Source of the DNA: Aneurinibacillus sp. REN35
GTDB lineage: Bacteria; Bacillota; Bacilli; Aneurinibacillales; Aneurinibacillaceae
Reading direction: 5' to 3'
Length of the DNA stretch: 64,000 nt
Assembly (NCBI RefSeq): GCF_041379945.2
Contig: NZ_JBFTXJ020000001.1
Coordinates: 124,001 to 188,000 of the forward strand
The notes beneath the pieces were generated by a model, which ran no database searches, was not told the origin of the DNA, and saw nothing but the letters and a program-made list of their open reading frames with translations. The translations under genes were made by a program, and so were the position numbers. Shown piece after piece: positions 44,451 through 52,119 of this stretch (positions are counted from its first letter, which is position 1; the number at the start of each line of letters is the position of its first letter).

Positions 44451-44589
44451 CACGAGCGTCTCCACCTACTTCTTAATATTTTGAGTCTATATACACGGGA
44501 ATTATATCATATGAATAGGAAGGTCAACCAGAGGCGTTTCTGACAAATCTGGGGGAAAACACTATCAGCTAGAGAGAGGAGTCGTTAGA

Positions 44590-44901
44590 ATGGAAGAGGT
44601 ACAGCAATTGTTTACTGTATTGTTAAAGAATTGGGAACGTATGCAAAAAAGCCAAGGAGAGGAAGAAGCTGAGGAGGATGCAAACCGTTTTGAAGAATCC
44701 TTCTACACATTTATTGACAGCTTTAAAAGATGGCTTAACACCCAAAAGCCTCGTCCGACGGATGTGGATGAGGTACTGGCCATTCCTGAGGTGGAGAAGA
44801 TGGTGGAACGCCTCCCGGTTCCGCTTTATTTAAACTTCGAGACAGAGGTGGAGTATATTCTTGAAGGAAGAGAGCGAATTGAAGAAGATAAGTATGACTA
44901 A
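44590..44901 (+). CDS. Uncharacterised acidic helical protein
   Basis: The 103-residue protein starts at ATG 44590 behind AGAGAGGAG. It is strongly acidic at both ends (EEEAEEDANRFEE; EGRERIEEDKYD) and largely helical with several Trp and Phe. I do not recognise it. It lies upstream of another unrecognised gene on the same strand; the 114-base gap between them holds a -10-like TATAAT near 44985. Confidence 0.55.
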   Translation: MEEVQQLFTVLLKNWERMQKSQGEEEAEEDANRFEESFYTFIDSFKRWLNTQKPRPTDVDEVLAIPEVEKMVERLPVPLYLNFETEVEYILEGRERIEEDKYD

Positions 44902-45015
44902 GTATTCATTTTTTGCACATTTACCGTTCTAAATGATCATTTCCATGTGCTGAAATAGCTGTTTTTATGTACTTTTTCATAGTATTATAATAACAGGGAA
45001 ATGAGGTGAACGAAC

Positions 45016-45501
45016 ATGGGTACAGGAAATAAATATAAAGCAAAAATAATAAAGAGGAAGCAGATCAGTGACTCAGTGTTCAACCTCCTCTTTAAAGACT
45101 TGGTCGAATCAGAAAAAATAAAAATACATATGGATGAATGGCAGCATCGCATTTATGCCGGGCAGATGGGATTAGATGAGTATAGTAGGTGTTTGTCTGA
45201 ATTAACCGATCAATATATAAAAAAAGAAATGCATACGGCAGATCAGGCGAGCATTATTCGCTATATTAGTGCATTCGCAAAAATAGAGAGCAATGTAAAG
45301 GCAAATCTATGCGTAATGGGGATTCGGGCGCAGAATGATGACAGCGAGCAACATGTAGAAGATGCGAGTATCGCTTCGATTGTGCGTATATACGAGGAAA
45401 CGCAGAAGTGGGTCAATTGGTGGGCAGAAGCATATGCGCTCACTCATAAACTGCAACCGGAATGGGTACATACGCCGAATCTGGAATGGATAGAGAAATA
45501 G
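45016..45501 (+). CDS. Uncharacterised protein
   Basis: The 161-residue protein starts at ATG 45016 behind AGGTGAACG. It is mainly helical, with a basic N-terminus (KYKAKIIKRKQ) and a Trp-rich C-terminal part (ETQKWVNWWAEAYAL, LQPEWVHTPNLEWIEK). No signal peptide or membrane segment is seen and no family is recognised. A strong terminator follows. Confidence 0.6.
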   Translation: MGTGNKYKAKIIKRKQISDSVFNLLFKDLVESEKIKIHMDEWQHRIYAGQMGLDEYSRCLSELTDQYIKKEMHTADQASIIRYISAFAKIESNVKANLCVMGIRAQNDDSEQHVEDASIASIVRIYEETQKWVNWWAEAYALTHKLQPEWVHTPNLEWIEK

Positions 45502-45508
45502 TAAAGAG

Positions 45509-45554
45509 AACGGGGCTTCCCGCATCGTTTATGCGATGCGAGAAGCCCCGTTTG
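45509..45554. terminator. Strong bidirectional terminator
   Basis: AACGGGGCTTC and GCATCG pair with CGATGC and GAAGCCCCGTT with a small internal mismatch, forming a long GC-rich hairpin between convergent genes. Confidence 0.85.
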
Positions 45555-45574
45555 CCTGCATACTCTAGCTGTAA

Positions 45575-45883
45575 TTAATGGTCTCCATGATTTCCCTTGC
45601 TAGGGTTTGTAATTACGAAGCCCTCTTCTGGAAAGTACAGATAATCAATTTTTACACCGTCAAGCAAATCCTGTGTTTTGTCGAGCAGTACATCAATTTC
45701 TTTGTCGGTATGCACAACTTCGTCATTTTCACCCGGTGTATCAAGGTCTAGACCGTAATGTGCATGTGTGTCGTGCGTATGAGTGATTACGACACGCAGC
45801 ATTTTATCTTGTTCCTGTGTCTCTTCCTGCGCCATAATCTCTTTGATTTTTTTGGCTGCATTTCTGGTGATTTTGCATTTCAT
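45575..45883 (-). CDS. HesB/IscA-like (YneR-type) protein
   Basis: The 102-residue protein begins MKCKITRNAAKKIKEIM and has the beta-rich middle of the HesB/IscA fold (LRVVITHTHDTHAHYGLDLD, IDYLYFPEEGFVITNPS). The C-x-C iron-sulfur motif of true A-type carriers is missing, as in YneR-like members, so cluster binding is doubtful. The tail GNHGDH could bind metal. ATG 45883 follows GAGGAATG. The family call is moderate. Confidence 0.6.
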   Translation of the reverse strand: MKCKITRNAAKKIKEIMAQEETQEQDKMLRVVITHTHDTHAHYGLDLDTPGENDEVVHTDKEIDVLLDKTQDLLDGVKIDYLYFPEEGFVITNPSKGNHGDH

Positions 45884-46004
45884 CCGTTCATTCCTCGCTT
45901 TCATCTCGATAATTAAGCTTGTACCGTGGCTTATTATACGCTATTTTTGCATAGAAAGGAAAGCAAGCAGGGAAGAGCAGAGGGGTCGATATTCATAAAA
46001 AGAA

Positions 46005-46028
46005 GGCCCCGGCTAACATGTCAGGGCC
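46005..46028 (-). terminator. Weak hairpin with T run on the minus strand
   Basis: GGCCC / GGGCC with a 14-base loop is followed on the minus strand by TTCTTTTT. No gene on the minus strand ends here, so it would terminate an unknown antisense transcript from the thiM upstream region, or it is incidental. Confidence 0.3.
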
Positions 46029-46042
46029 AATAAGAATGAAGC

Positions 46043-46059
46043 TACCACACGCTGTGGTA
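46043..46059. promoter_or_regulatory. Perfect inverted repeat upstream of thiM
   Basis: TACCACA-CGC-TGTGGTA, a 7-bp inverted repeat about 120 bases before thiM. A TPP riboswitch, expected here, is not seen in the 290 bases upstream (no CTGAGA or TGATCTGGATAATGCC-like core). This repeat is the only symmetrical element that could take its place. Confidence 0.35.
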
Positions 46060-46177
46060 TGATTGTGGAGATCAATCCATTACTTATCCTACTATAGATG
46101 TGTAAGCGTTCTGTTTTTTCTGCATTAAGATTGTATTAAGATTATAGTATTGAAGACAGAAGGAGGCCGGGATCGGC

Positions 46178-46978
46178 ATGCTAGAACAACAGCTAGGGGC
46201 TTTGCTAAGTGCACTGCGCAGGAGAAGCCCGCTTGTACATAATATAACGAATGAAGTGGTGACTAATTTTACAGCCAACGGTCTGCTTGCCATCGGTGCT
46301 TCTCCGATTATGGCATATGCGCCGGAAGAGGTCGCGGATATGGCTAAGATTGCCGGAGCGCTCGTTTTAAATATGGGTACATTGACAAAAGAAGCGGTGG
46401 ATTCTATGATTCTTGCCGGAAAATCGGCTAATGCCCATAACGTTCCGATTATCTTCGATCCGGTGGGTGCCGGAGCGACTCCGTTCAGGACGAAGATGGC
46501 GCGTCGGATTGTGGAAGAAGTAGATATCGCTGTTGTGCGCGGCAATGCGGCAGAAGTGGCGAATGTCGTAGGAGAAGCGTGGGAGATTAAAGGCGTAGAT
46601 GCCGGACAGACAGGAGGAGATGTGGAGGCGTTGGCGCGAAAAGCGGCGGAGAGTCTTAAGACGATCGTTGTTATTACCGGAGCTGTAGATGTGGTTGCAG
46701 GACACGACGTCCTGTACACGGTGCATAATGGCGATGAAATGCTAACACGTATTACAGGTACCGGCTGCCTTCTGACCTCGGTGATCGGCGCTTTTGCTGC
46801 TGTGGAGAAGGACTATGCCAAGGCGGCCACCGCTGCTCTTGCGGCATACGGAGTAGCAGCAGAGCTAGCGCGTAAGAGTGTCTCGGCTCCTGGATCTTAT
46901 CAGATCGCTCTGCTTGATATGCTGTATGACATTACTGAAGAGCAGGTGGCGTCTGGAGTGCGCGTTGAAAAAAAATAA
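46178..46978 (+). CDS. thiM: Hydroxyethylthiazole kinase
   Basis: The 266-residue enzyme phosphorylates 4-methyl-5-hydroxyethylthiazole in thiamine salvage. Typical ribokinase-like stretches are [40 protein letters not shown] and TGTGCLLTS with the catalytic Cys/Asp region. ATG 46178 follows AGAAGGAGG. It is followed after 20 bases by thiE; thiD is not adjacent. Confidence 0.95.
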   Translation: MLEQQLGALLSALRRRSPLVHNITNEVVTNFTANGLLAIGASPIMAYAPEEVADMAKIAGALVLNMGTLTKEAVDSMILAGKSANAHNVPIIFDPVGAGATPFRTKMARRIVEEVDIAVVRGNAAEVANVVGEAWEIKGVDAGQTGGDVEALARKAAESLKTIVVITGAVDVVAGHDVLYTVHNGDEMLTRITGTGCLLTSVIGAFAAVEKDYAKAATAALAAYGVAAELARKSVSAPGSYQIALLDMLYDITEEQVASGVRVEKK

Positions 46979-46998
46979 AGCAAAGAGAGGGACAAGGA

Positions 46999-47646
46999 AT
47001 GGGCGAGCAAGCCTGGAAAGAAAAGCTTGGGGTCTATTTGGTACTTGGTATTGAGGATGCTGGCGGATTCAGCGCTCTCGAGATCGTACGTTTAGCGATT
47101 GCTGGTGGTGTGCAGGCCGTACAACTGCGTGAGAAACGTGCCTCGCTGCGGCGCGTGCTTGAGATCGGCAAGGAGATGCGTCAGGTATGCCGGGAGCATG
47201 GTGTCTTGTTTATCGTTAATGACCGGATTGATGTGGCGCTTCTTCTCGAAGCGGATGGCGTGCATGTGGGACAAGATGACCTGCCTGCGAGTGCGGCGCG
47301 TCAATTGGTAGGAGAAAAGATGTTTATCGGTGTTTCCGCTTCCTCCATGGAAGAAGCGCGTTGGGCGCTTGCTGAGGGAGCGGACTATCTTGGCGTAGGA
47401 GCGATTTATGCCACAGGCAGTAAATCTGATGCGGGAGATCCGGTTACCCCGGCACTGCTGAGCGAGATCCGCGCACATACGGATGTGCCGCTCGTAGCAA
47501 TTGGCGGCATTACATATGAGAACTGCCCAGAAGTAATGCAGCATGGAGCTAACGGTGTAGCGGTAATTTCAGCGATTGTAGGACAGGCTGATCCTAAAGC
47601 GGCGACCGCACGATTGCGTGAGATTATCGCTGCATATACTGCATAG
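46999..47646 (+). CDS. thiE: Thiamine-phosphate synthase
   Basis: The 215-residue TIM-barrel enzyme joins thiazole phosphate and HMP pyrophosphate. Motifs include VQLREK, FIVNDRIDVALLLEADGVHVGQDDLP, GADYLGVGAIYATGSKSDAG and VAIGGI. It forms a two-gene operon with thiM, enough to salvage thiazole and couple it to HMP-PP made elsewhere. A terminator follows. Confidence 0.95.
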   Translation: MGEQAWKEKLGVYLVLGIEDAGGFSALEIVRLAIAGGVQAVQLREKRASLRRVLEIGKEMRQVCREHGVLFIVNDRIDVALLLEADGVHVGQDDLPASAARQLVGEKMFIGVSASSMEEARWALAEGADYLGVGAIYATGSKSDAGDPVTPALLSEIRAHTDVPLVAIGGITYENCPEVMQHGANGVAVISAIVGQADPKAATARLREIIAAYTA

Positions 47647-47660
47647 GGCCGAAGGGTATG

Positions 47661-47700
47661 AGAAAAGGGAGCAGGTATGTTTGCTCCCTTTTCTTATATT
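47661..47700. terminator. Terminator between thiE and the V4R-STAS gene
   Basis: A 13-bp perfect stem AGAAAAGGGAGCA / TGCTCCCTTTTCT, T-rich on both sides. Confidence 0.85.
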
Positions 47701-47701
47701 C

Positions 47702-48751
47702 TTATGACTTTGCTTCTTTTTTTGCCAGATACATTCCTTCCATCGACAGTGCATGAAATACGCCGTGACGCAGGTCAGAAAAGCATTTGATTTCTTCTAT
47801 ATTAAAATTAGATTCAACCAATTGTATACCCAGTTCAGGTGATACACCTACCAATATGGAGGTTGAGCCGGTAAGGCGCACGGCATGCGTTAGTTTATCG
47901 AGCATCGCAAGAGTATACGCATCGATTTCCGTAAGGCCTGTTACGTCGAGCAGAAGAAACTTTGCGGCGTGCAATGTAACTCCATTGAGCGCTTTGAACA
48001 TCAGTTCTTGTGCTCTGCGGTCATCAAATGCCCCGATCAATGGAATGACCAGAATATGATCCATAACAGGGATGATAGGAGAAGATAGCTCGCCAATTAA
48101 GCGGGTTAATTTTTTGGTTCGCTCTTGCACAAGTCCTTCGAGTTTGCGAATCTCGATTTGTTCCTTCTGTCGGGTGAGTTCGTGAATGTTTGTAGCCGGA
48201 GTAATATCGGAAGAGGAGAATTCGATTTCAATCTCATCCGCCTCCTTTGTTGGGGAGTTGGTCACTTTATACCACATTGACTCACCGAACAACCCCGTAA
48301 ATACTCCTGCCCAATGTCCAGGGATAAACGAACCAGCGCCGTCTTTTTGTTGAGCTTGAAGAATTTTTCGCTCCCAACTGTTTTGGATGCGAATTCGAGC
48401 TCGTTTCTCCTCGAATGAATAGTCATCAATATACGTCCTGCCCCAGCCTGCATTTGAGTAGATATGCGGTAGAGTAGCAAGAATAGTATCGGCACCGCCT
48501 TTGCTTAAGTAGAAGTCGCTCACGATTTTTCCTGTACGATATCCTGCCGTCTCAAGCACGACTTCATACGCCTCCGTGCCGGATACTTCTTCAATGGCTT
48601 CGAAAAAAGTACGAAACGCTGAAGTTACCCAGAAAAGAACAACATCATCTCCTTCGAATTGAAAACGTCCCTGCTCACGATCCCAGATGAATTCTGAGCC
48701 ATTAACCATAGTGGTAATGGGCAGGTGCGGTGTAGAACTGTTTTCGTCCAT
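47702..48751 (-). CDS. V4R-like sensor with STAS domain
   Basis: The 349-residue protein has an N-terminal domain (about 10-190) with the V4R/XylR-N pattern: LETAGYRTGKIVSDFY, IRIQNSWERK, and HWAGVFTGLFGESMWY. A coiled linker (QEQIEIRKLEGLVQERTKKL-like, about 200-225) and a STAS domain (about 230-340) follow. V4R domains bind small hydrophobic ligands; STAS domains signal in stressosomes. The STAS strand LLLDVTGLTEIDAYT keeps a Thr in the region phosphorylated in RsbR. ATG 48751 follows AGGGGGT. It may be an orphan stressosome sensor. Confidence 0.75.
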   Translation of the reverse strand: MDENSSTPHLPITTMVNGSEFIWDREQGRFQFEGDDVVLFWVTSAFRTFFEAIEEVSGTEAYEVVLETAGYRTGKIVSDFYLSKGGADTILATLPHIYSNAGWGRTYIDDYSFEEKRARIRIQNSWERKILQAQQKDGAGSFIPGHWAGVFTGLFGESMWYKVTNSPTKEADEIEIEFSSSDITPATNIHELTRQKEQIEIRKLEGLVQERTKKLTRLIGELSSPIIPVMDHILVIPLIGAFDDRRAQELMFKALNGVTLHAAKFLLLDVTGLTEIDAYTLAMLDKLTHAVRLTGSTSILVGVSPELGIQLVESNFNIEEIKCFSDLRHGVFHALSMEGMYLAKKEAKS

Positions 48752-48824
48752 GCCACGAACCCCCTAATTCTTCTATAGCAGTATTTTACACCGTTAGTTT
48801 CCTGTTCAATCTATAACAGCGGAA

Positions 48825-48860
48825 ATAAAAAACGCCCCAAAAAATATCCTTGAGACGTTT
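48825..48860 (-). terminator. Terminator of the Cu-amine-oxidase-N domain protein gene
   Basis: On the minus strand AACGTCTC pairs with GGGGCGTT using G-U pairs, followed by seven T residues. Confidence 0.65.
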
Positions 48861-48875
48861 CTTGCGATATGCTTG

Positions 48876-49907
48876 TTATTCGCCTTCAACAACGATAGTC
48901 TGAGCCGTGCTCATCGGCGGTAAGCTCATTGTCATAATCGGTCCGTAGTAGGCAGTTAGTTTTTTGCCGTTTTGCAAGGCTTCCTTTGTCAGTTTTTCAC
49001 CTGAAGTGGATAGAATATTGGTTTCTTTAGCAATGCCGACGATGACATCATTCTCAAATTTTTGATCTGAGCCGCCGTCTACATATACTTGTATATGATC
49101 GTTAGTTGTGCGAATCTCTTTGATGCTGCCCGATACTTTACCCAATGTATGTGTTACGACAAGACGCTTTGCATATCCTTGAGGCGGTAAGCTTTTTGTT
49201 AGTGTATCATCGTAGAATGCCTGCACCTGCATATTAGCAACGACATCCTGTAATTTTACTGGTTTGGAAGTAAGGCCGTCTATGATTTCCGTTTTTTCGT
49301 CAATATGTAGTGTGATATAGTTCTGACCGTTTTTGGATGCGGCTGCTCCCATGATCGTCAGTGACTTTTTGCCGTCTTCACGCTCAGCTATCTGTGTGAT
49401 TACGCCGGTAGTTTCCTGCAAGTCGGCGGCATCCTCCTTTGCTTCCTTAACGGTAATGACACCTGATTCATCTACTGCTACATCCATTTTTAACACTTGT
49501 TCGATGAATGGAAGCGGGATATATGTTCTTCCGTTTTGTAATTCGGGCGCCTTGCCAAGCTCAATGAGCATCTTAGCAAAATTATAACGATCCTCTCCGA
49601 TGGTCATCGTAAACCAATGCGGTCCTTGTAATAATTCGACTTGCTTGGTTTGCTGATTCCATTTTACTTCATATCCAAGCGCTTCTGCTAATGAGCGCAG
49701 CGGGATCATCAGATGCTTCTGAGAGGTATACATGGAGCGGTCCTGTAGGGTTTGTCCATTGACGACGAGCGTGTATTTTTTGTTCATAGACTCTTGCGCT
49801 GTGTTTATAACAGGTTTGGCTTCCGGCTGCCCGGCTTGCGCCGCGGCTGCTCCCGCGCCTGCTAAAAGTAGACAACTGCTTAGGCATATACTTAACGTTT
49901 TCTTCAT
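48876..49907 (-). CDS. Secreted protein with copper-amine-oxidase N-terminal-like domain
   Basis: The 343-residue precursor has a signal peptide ending GAAAAQA and one copper-amine-oxidase-N domain (about 45-155: LVVNGQTLQ, MIPLRSLAEALGYEVKW, TYIPLPFIEQVL). A C-terminal beta-rich part (160-343) carries a repeated motif: LTKSLPPQGYAKRLVVTHTL, then ITMSLPPMSTAQTIVVEGE-like. The two S-L-P-P segments suggest an internal duplication. Such domains in Firmicutes act as wall-associated, non-enzymatic modules. ATG 49907 follows GAGGAGG. Confidence 0.8.
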   Translation of the reverse strand: MKKTLSICLSSCLLLAGAGAAAAQAGQPEAKPVINTAQESMNKKYTLVVNGQTLQDRSMYTSQKHLMIPLRSLAEALGYEVKWNQQTKQVELLQGPHWFTMTIGEDRYNFAKMLIELGKAPELQNGRTYIPLPFIEQVLKMDVAVDESGVITVKEAKEDAADLQETTGVITQIAEREDGKKSLTIMGAAASKNGQNYITLHIDEKTEIIDGLTSKPVKLQDVVANMQVQAFYDDTLTKSLPPQGYAKRLVVTHTLGKVSGSIKEIRTTNDHIQVYVDGGSDQKFENDVIVGIAKETNILSTSGEKLTKEALQNGKKLTAYYGPIMTMSLPPMSTAQTIVVEGE

Positions 49908-50129
49908 GTTGTTCCTCCTCTGTTTTCTGTTAGCGTTTTGCCTTCATAATACAAAGACGATACGAAACGAAAAAAGTATGCAGAGAAAGGCAAGATGAAA
50001 GAAAAAAGCGAACGAACATTCTTATTTTGTGTATAATAGAGAAGGGTAGAACCGGAAGGGTGAGGGGCCAATATTGCTTTTCACCATAAAAACCAGTACA
50101 TTGAATGAAAGAAACAGGAGGGGAAGGAC

Positions 50130-52112
50130 TTGAGTCGCCAAAACGTATCACCAACCATACCAGCATATAGCGATGACGATATTCGCGTCCTCAAGGGTTT
50201 GACTGCCGTGCGCGTCAGACCGGGGATGTATATTGGCTCAACAGGCAGTCGGGGTCTGCACCACCTTATCTGGGAAATTATTGATAACTCCAAAGATGAG
50301 GTACTGGCCGGATATTGCGATACAATCAAAATTACGATTCACCCGAACGGAAGCATTAGCATTGAAGACAATGGACGCGGTATTCCGACGGGGCTTAATA
50401 AGGATGAAGGTATTCCAACGCCGACGGTCGTATTTACCGTACTGCACGCCGGAGGTAAATTTGGCGGCGGAGACGGCTATAAGAAATCAGGCGGTCTGCA
50501 TGGCGTAGGAGCCAGCGTAGTAAATGCGCTGTCCGAATGGCTTGAAGTTGAGATCTATCGTGACGGAAATATATACCGCCAGCGTTTTGAATACGTTGAG
50601 GAAGCGGATGGACAGTTCAAAGCCGGACATCCGGTTACAGATCTTGAGATTGTAGGCGGGACACGCAAGACAGGTACGAAGGTGACCTTTATGCCTGATC
50701 GCCGCGTTTTCAGCGATACGAACGTACAGTACGGTATTCTGCGCGAGAGACTGCGCGACAATGCCTTTTTGTTGAAAGGTGTCACAATTCAGCTTCATGA
50801 TATGCGTTCGGGTGCACCCGAGAAGGAAGCGTTTCATTTTGCTGAGGGAATTAAAGCATTCATCGAGTTTTTGAATGATGGCAAGAATACATTGCATCAT
50901 ACAGTGTATTTTGAAGGGGAGAAGGAAGACATTGAGATCGAACTGGCGTTTCAGTACAATGACAACACGTCAGAGAATCTGCTGTCTTATGTCAATACGA
51001 TTCCTACAATCGATGAAGGTACGCATGTCTCAGGCTTTCGCAATGCGTTTACCAAGGTGTGCAATGAGTATGCCCGCAAGAATTCGATGCTGAAGAAGAA
51101 CGACAAGAACTTAAGCGGTAATGACTACAGGGAAGGACTCATGGCAGTACTCAGCATTCGGATGGATGATCCGCAGTTTGAGAGCCAGACGAAGGACAAG
51201 CTTGGCAGTGAAGACGCACGTTCTGCGGTCGAAGCATTTATTAGTGAGAAGATGAGCTTCTTCCTTGAAGAAAACCCGGATATCGCCAAGCTGATTATTG
51301 AGCGGGCGATTGAGTCGCGCCGCATCAAGGAAGAGATTAAAAAGGCGGCGGAAGCGCTGCGCAATCCAGGTAAAAAAGGGAAAAAGAAAGGGAAGCGCAC
51401 GATTAGCGACAAATATACGCCGCCAAGCAAGAAGGACGCAGATCGCAATGAATTGTTTATCGTTGAGGGTGACTCGGCAGGGGGATCTGCAATTAACGGA
51501 CGTGACCGTAATTTCCAAGCGGTGCTCAGCCTGCGCGGGAAGCCGATCAACGTGGAGAAGAAGAAGATTTATGAAATCATCGGGCCTAATGGCAACGAAG
51601 AAATCAATACCATCGTCGAAGTGCTTGGCACAGGGATCGGGGATGATTTTAATGCCAATCAATGTGCATTTGATAAAATTATCATCATGACGGATGCCGA
51701 TTATGATGGAGCCCATATTCAGATTTTGCTGCTGACGCTATTCTATCGCTACTTTCCGGAATTAATCAAGCGCGGAAAAGTATTCATCGCTCAACCACCG
51801 TTGTACAAGGTGTATAAGCAGAGCAAAAAGGGCCAGGAGATGGTATATGCTTGGACGGATGAAGAGCGGATTGCCGCGCAGAAGAAATTCGGCAGTCAGG
51901 CAGAAATCCAGCGCTACAAAGGACTAGGCGAGATGAATGCCGAACAGCTTTGGGATACGACAATGAATCCGGCGTCACGCAAGCTTATTCAAGTTGATTT
52001 GGAGGAGGCGGCCGAGGCGGAACGCATCGTGACCATCCTGATGGGGGACAAAGTACCGCCGCGCCGTGAATGGATTGAGAGCAACGTAAAGTTTGTCATG
52101 GAGGAGGAATAA
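50130..52112 (+). CDS. parE: DNA topoisomerase IV subunit B
   Basis: The 660-residue ATPase subunit opens with VRVRPGMYIGSTGSRGLHHL, has the GHKL ATP site (IIDNSKDEVLAG, NGRGIP, GGLHGVGASVVNALS) and the TOPRIM domain with LFIVEGDSAGGSA and DADYDGAHI. ParE rather than GyrB is indicated by length and the parC gene next door. The start is TTG 50130 behind AGGAGGGGAAGG. It decatenates replicated chromosomes together with ParC. Confidence 0.95.
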   Translation: MSRQNVSPTIPAYSDDDIRVLKGLTAVRVRPGMYIGSTGSRGLHHLIWEIIDNSKDEVLAGYCDTIKITIHPNGSISIEDNGRGIPTGLNKDEGIPTPTVVFTVLHAGGKFGGGDGYKKSGGLHGVGASVVNALSEWLEVEIYRDGNIYRQRFEYVEEADGQFKAGHPVTDLEIVGGTRKTGTKVTFMPDRRVFSDTNVQYGILRERLRDNAFLLKGVTIQLHDMRSGAPEKEAFHFAEGIKAFIEFLNDGKNTLHHTVYFEGEKEDIEIELAFQYNDNTSENLLSYVNTIPTIDEGTHVSGFRNAFTKVCNEYARKNSMLKKNDKNLSGNDYREGLMAVLSIRMDDPQFESQTKDKLGSEDARSAVEAFISEKMSFFLEENPDIAKLIIERAIESRRIKEEIKKAAEALRNPGKKGKKKGKRTISDKYTPPSKKDADRNELFIVEGDSAGGSAINGRDRNFQAVLSLRGKPINVEKKKIYEIIGPNGNEEINTIVEVLGTGIGDDFNANQCAFDKIIIMTDADYDGAHIQILLLTLFYRYFPELIKRGKVFIAQPPLYKVYKQSKKGQEMVYAWTDEERIAAQKKFGSQAEIQRYKGLGEMNAEQLWDTTMNPASRKLIQVDLEEAAEAERIVTILMGDKVPPRREWIESNVKFVMEEE

Positions 52113-52119
52113 ACAGCCG

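Noticed and set aside
45884-46177. TPP riboswitch upstream of thiM
   Set aside because: Searched for by eye because it is expected; the conserved core sequences are not present.
46084-46719. Long 211-codon minus-strand frame antisense to thiM
   Set aside because: It is the mirror of a well-supported thiM gene, has Ala/Ser/Thr-rich composition typical of shadow frames, and has no ribosome site.
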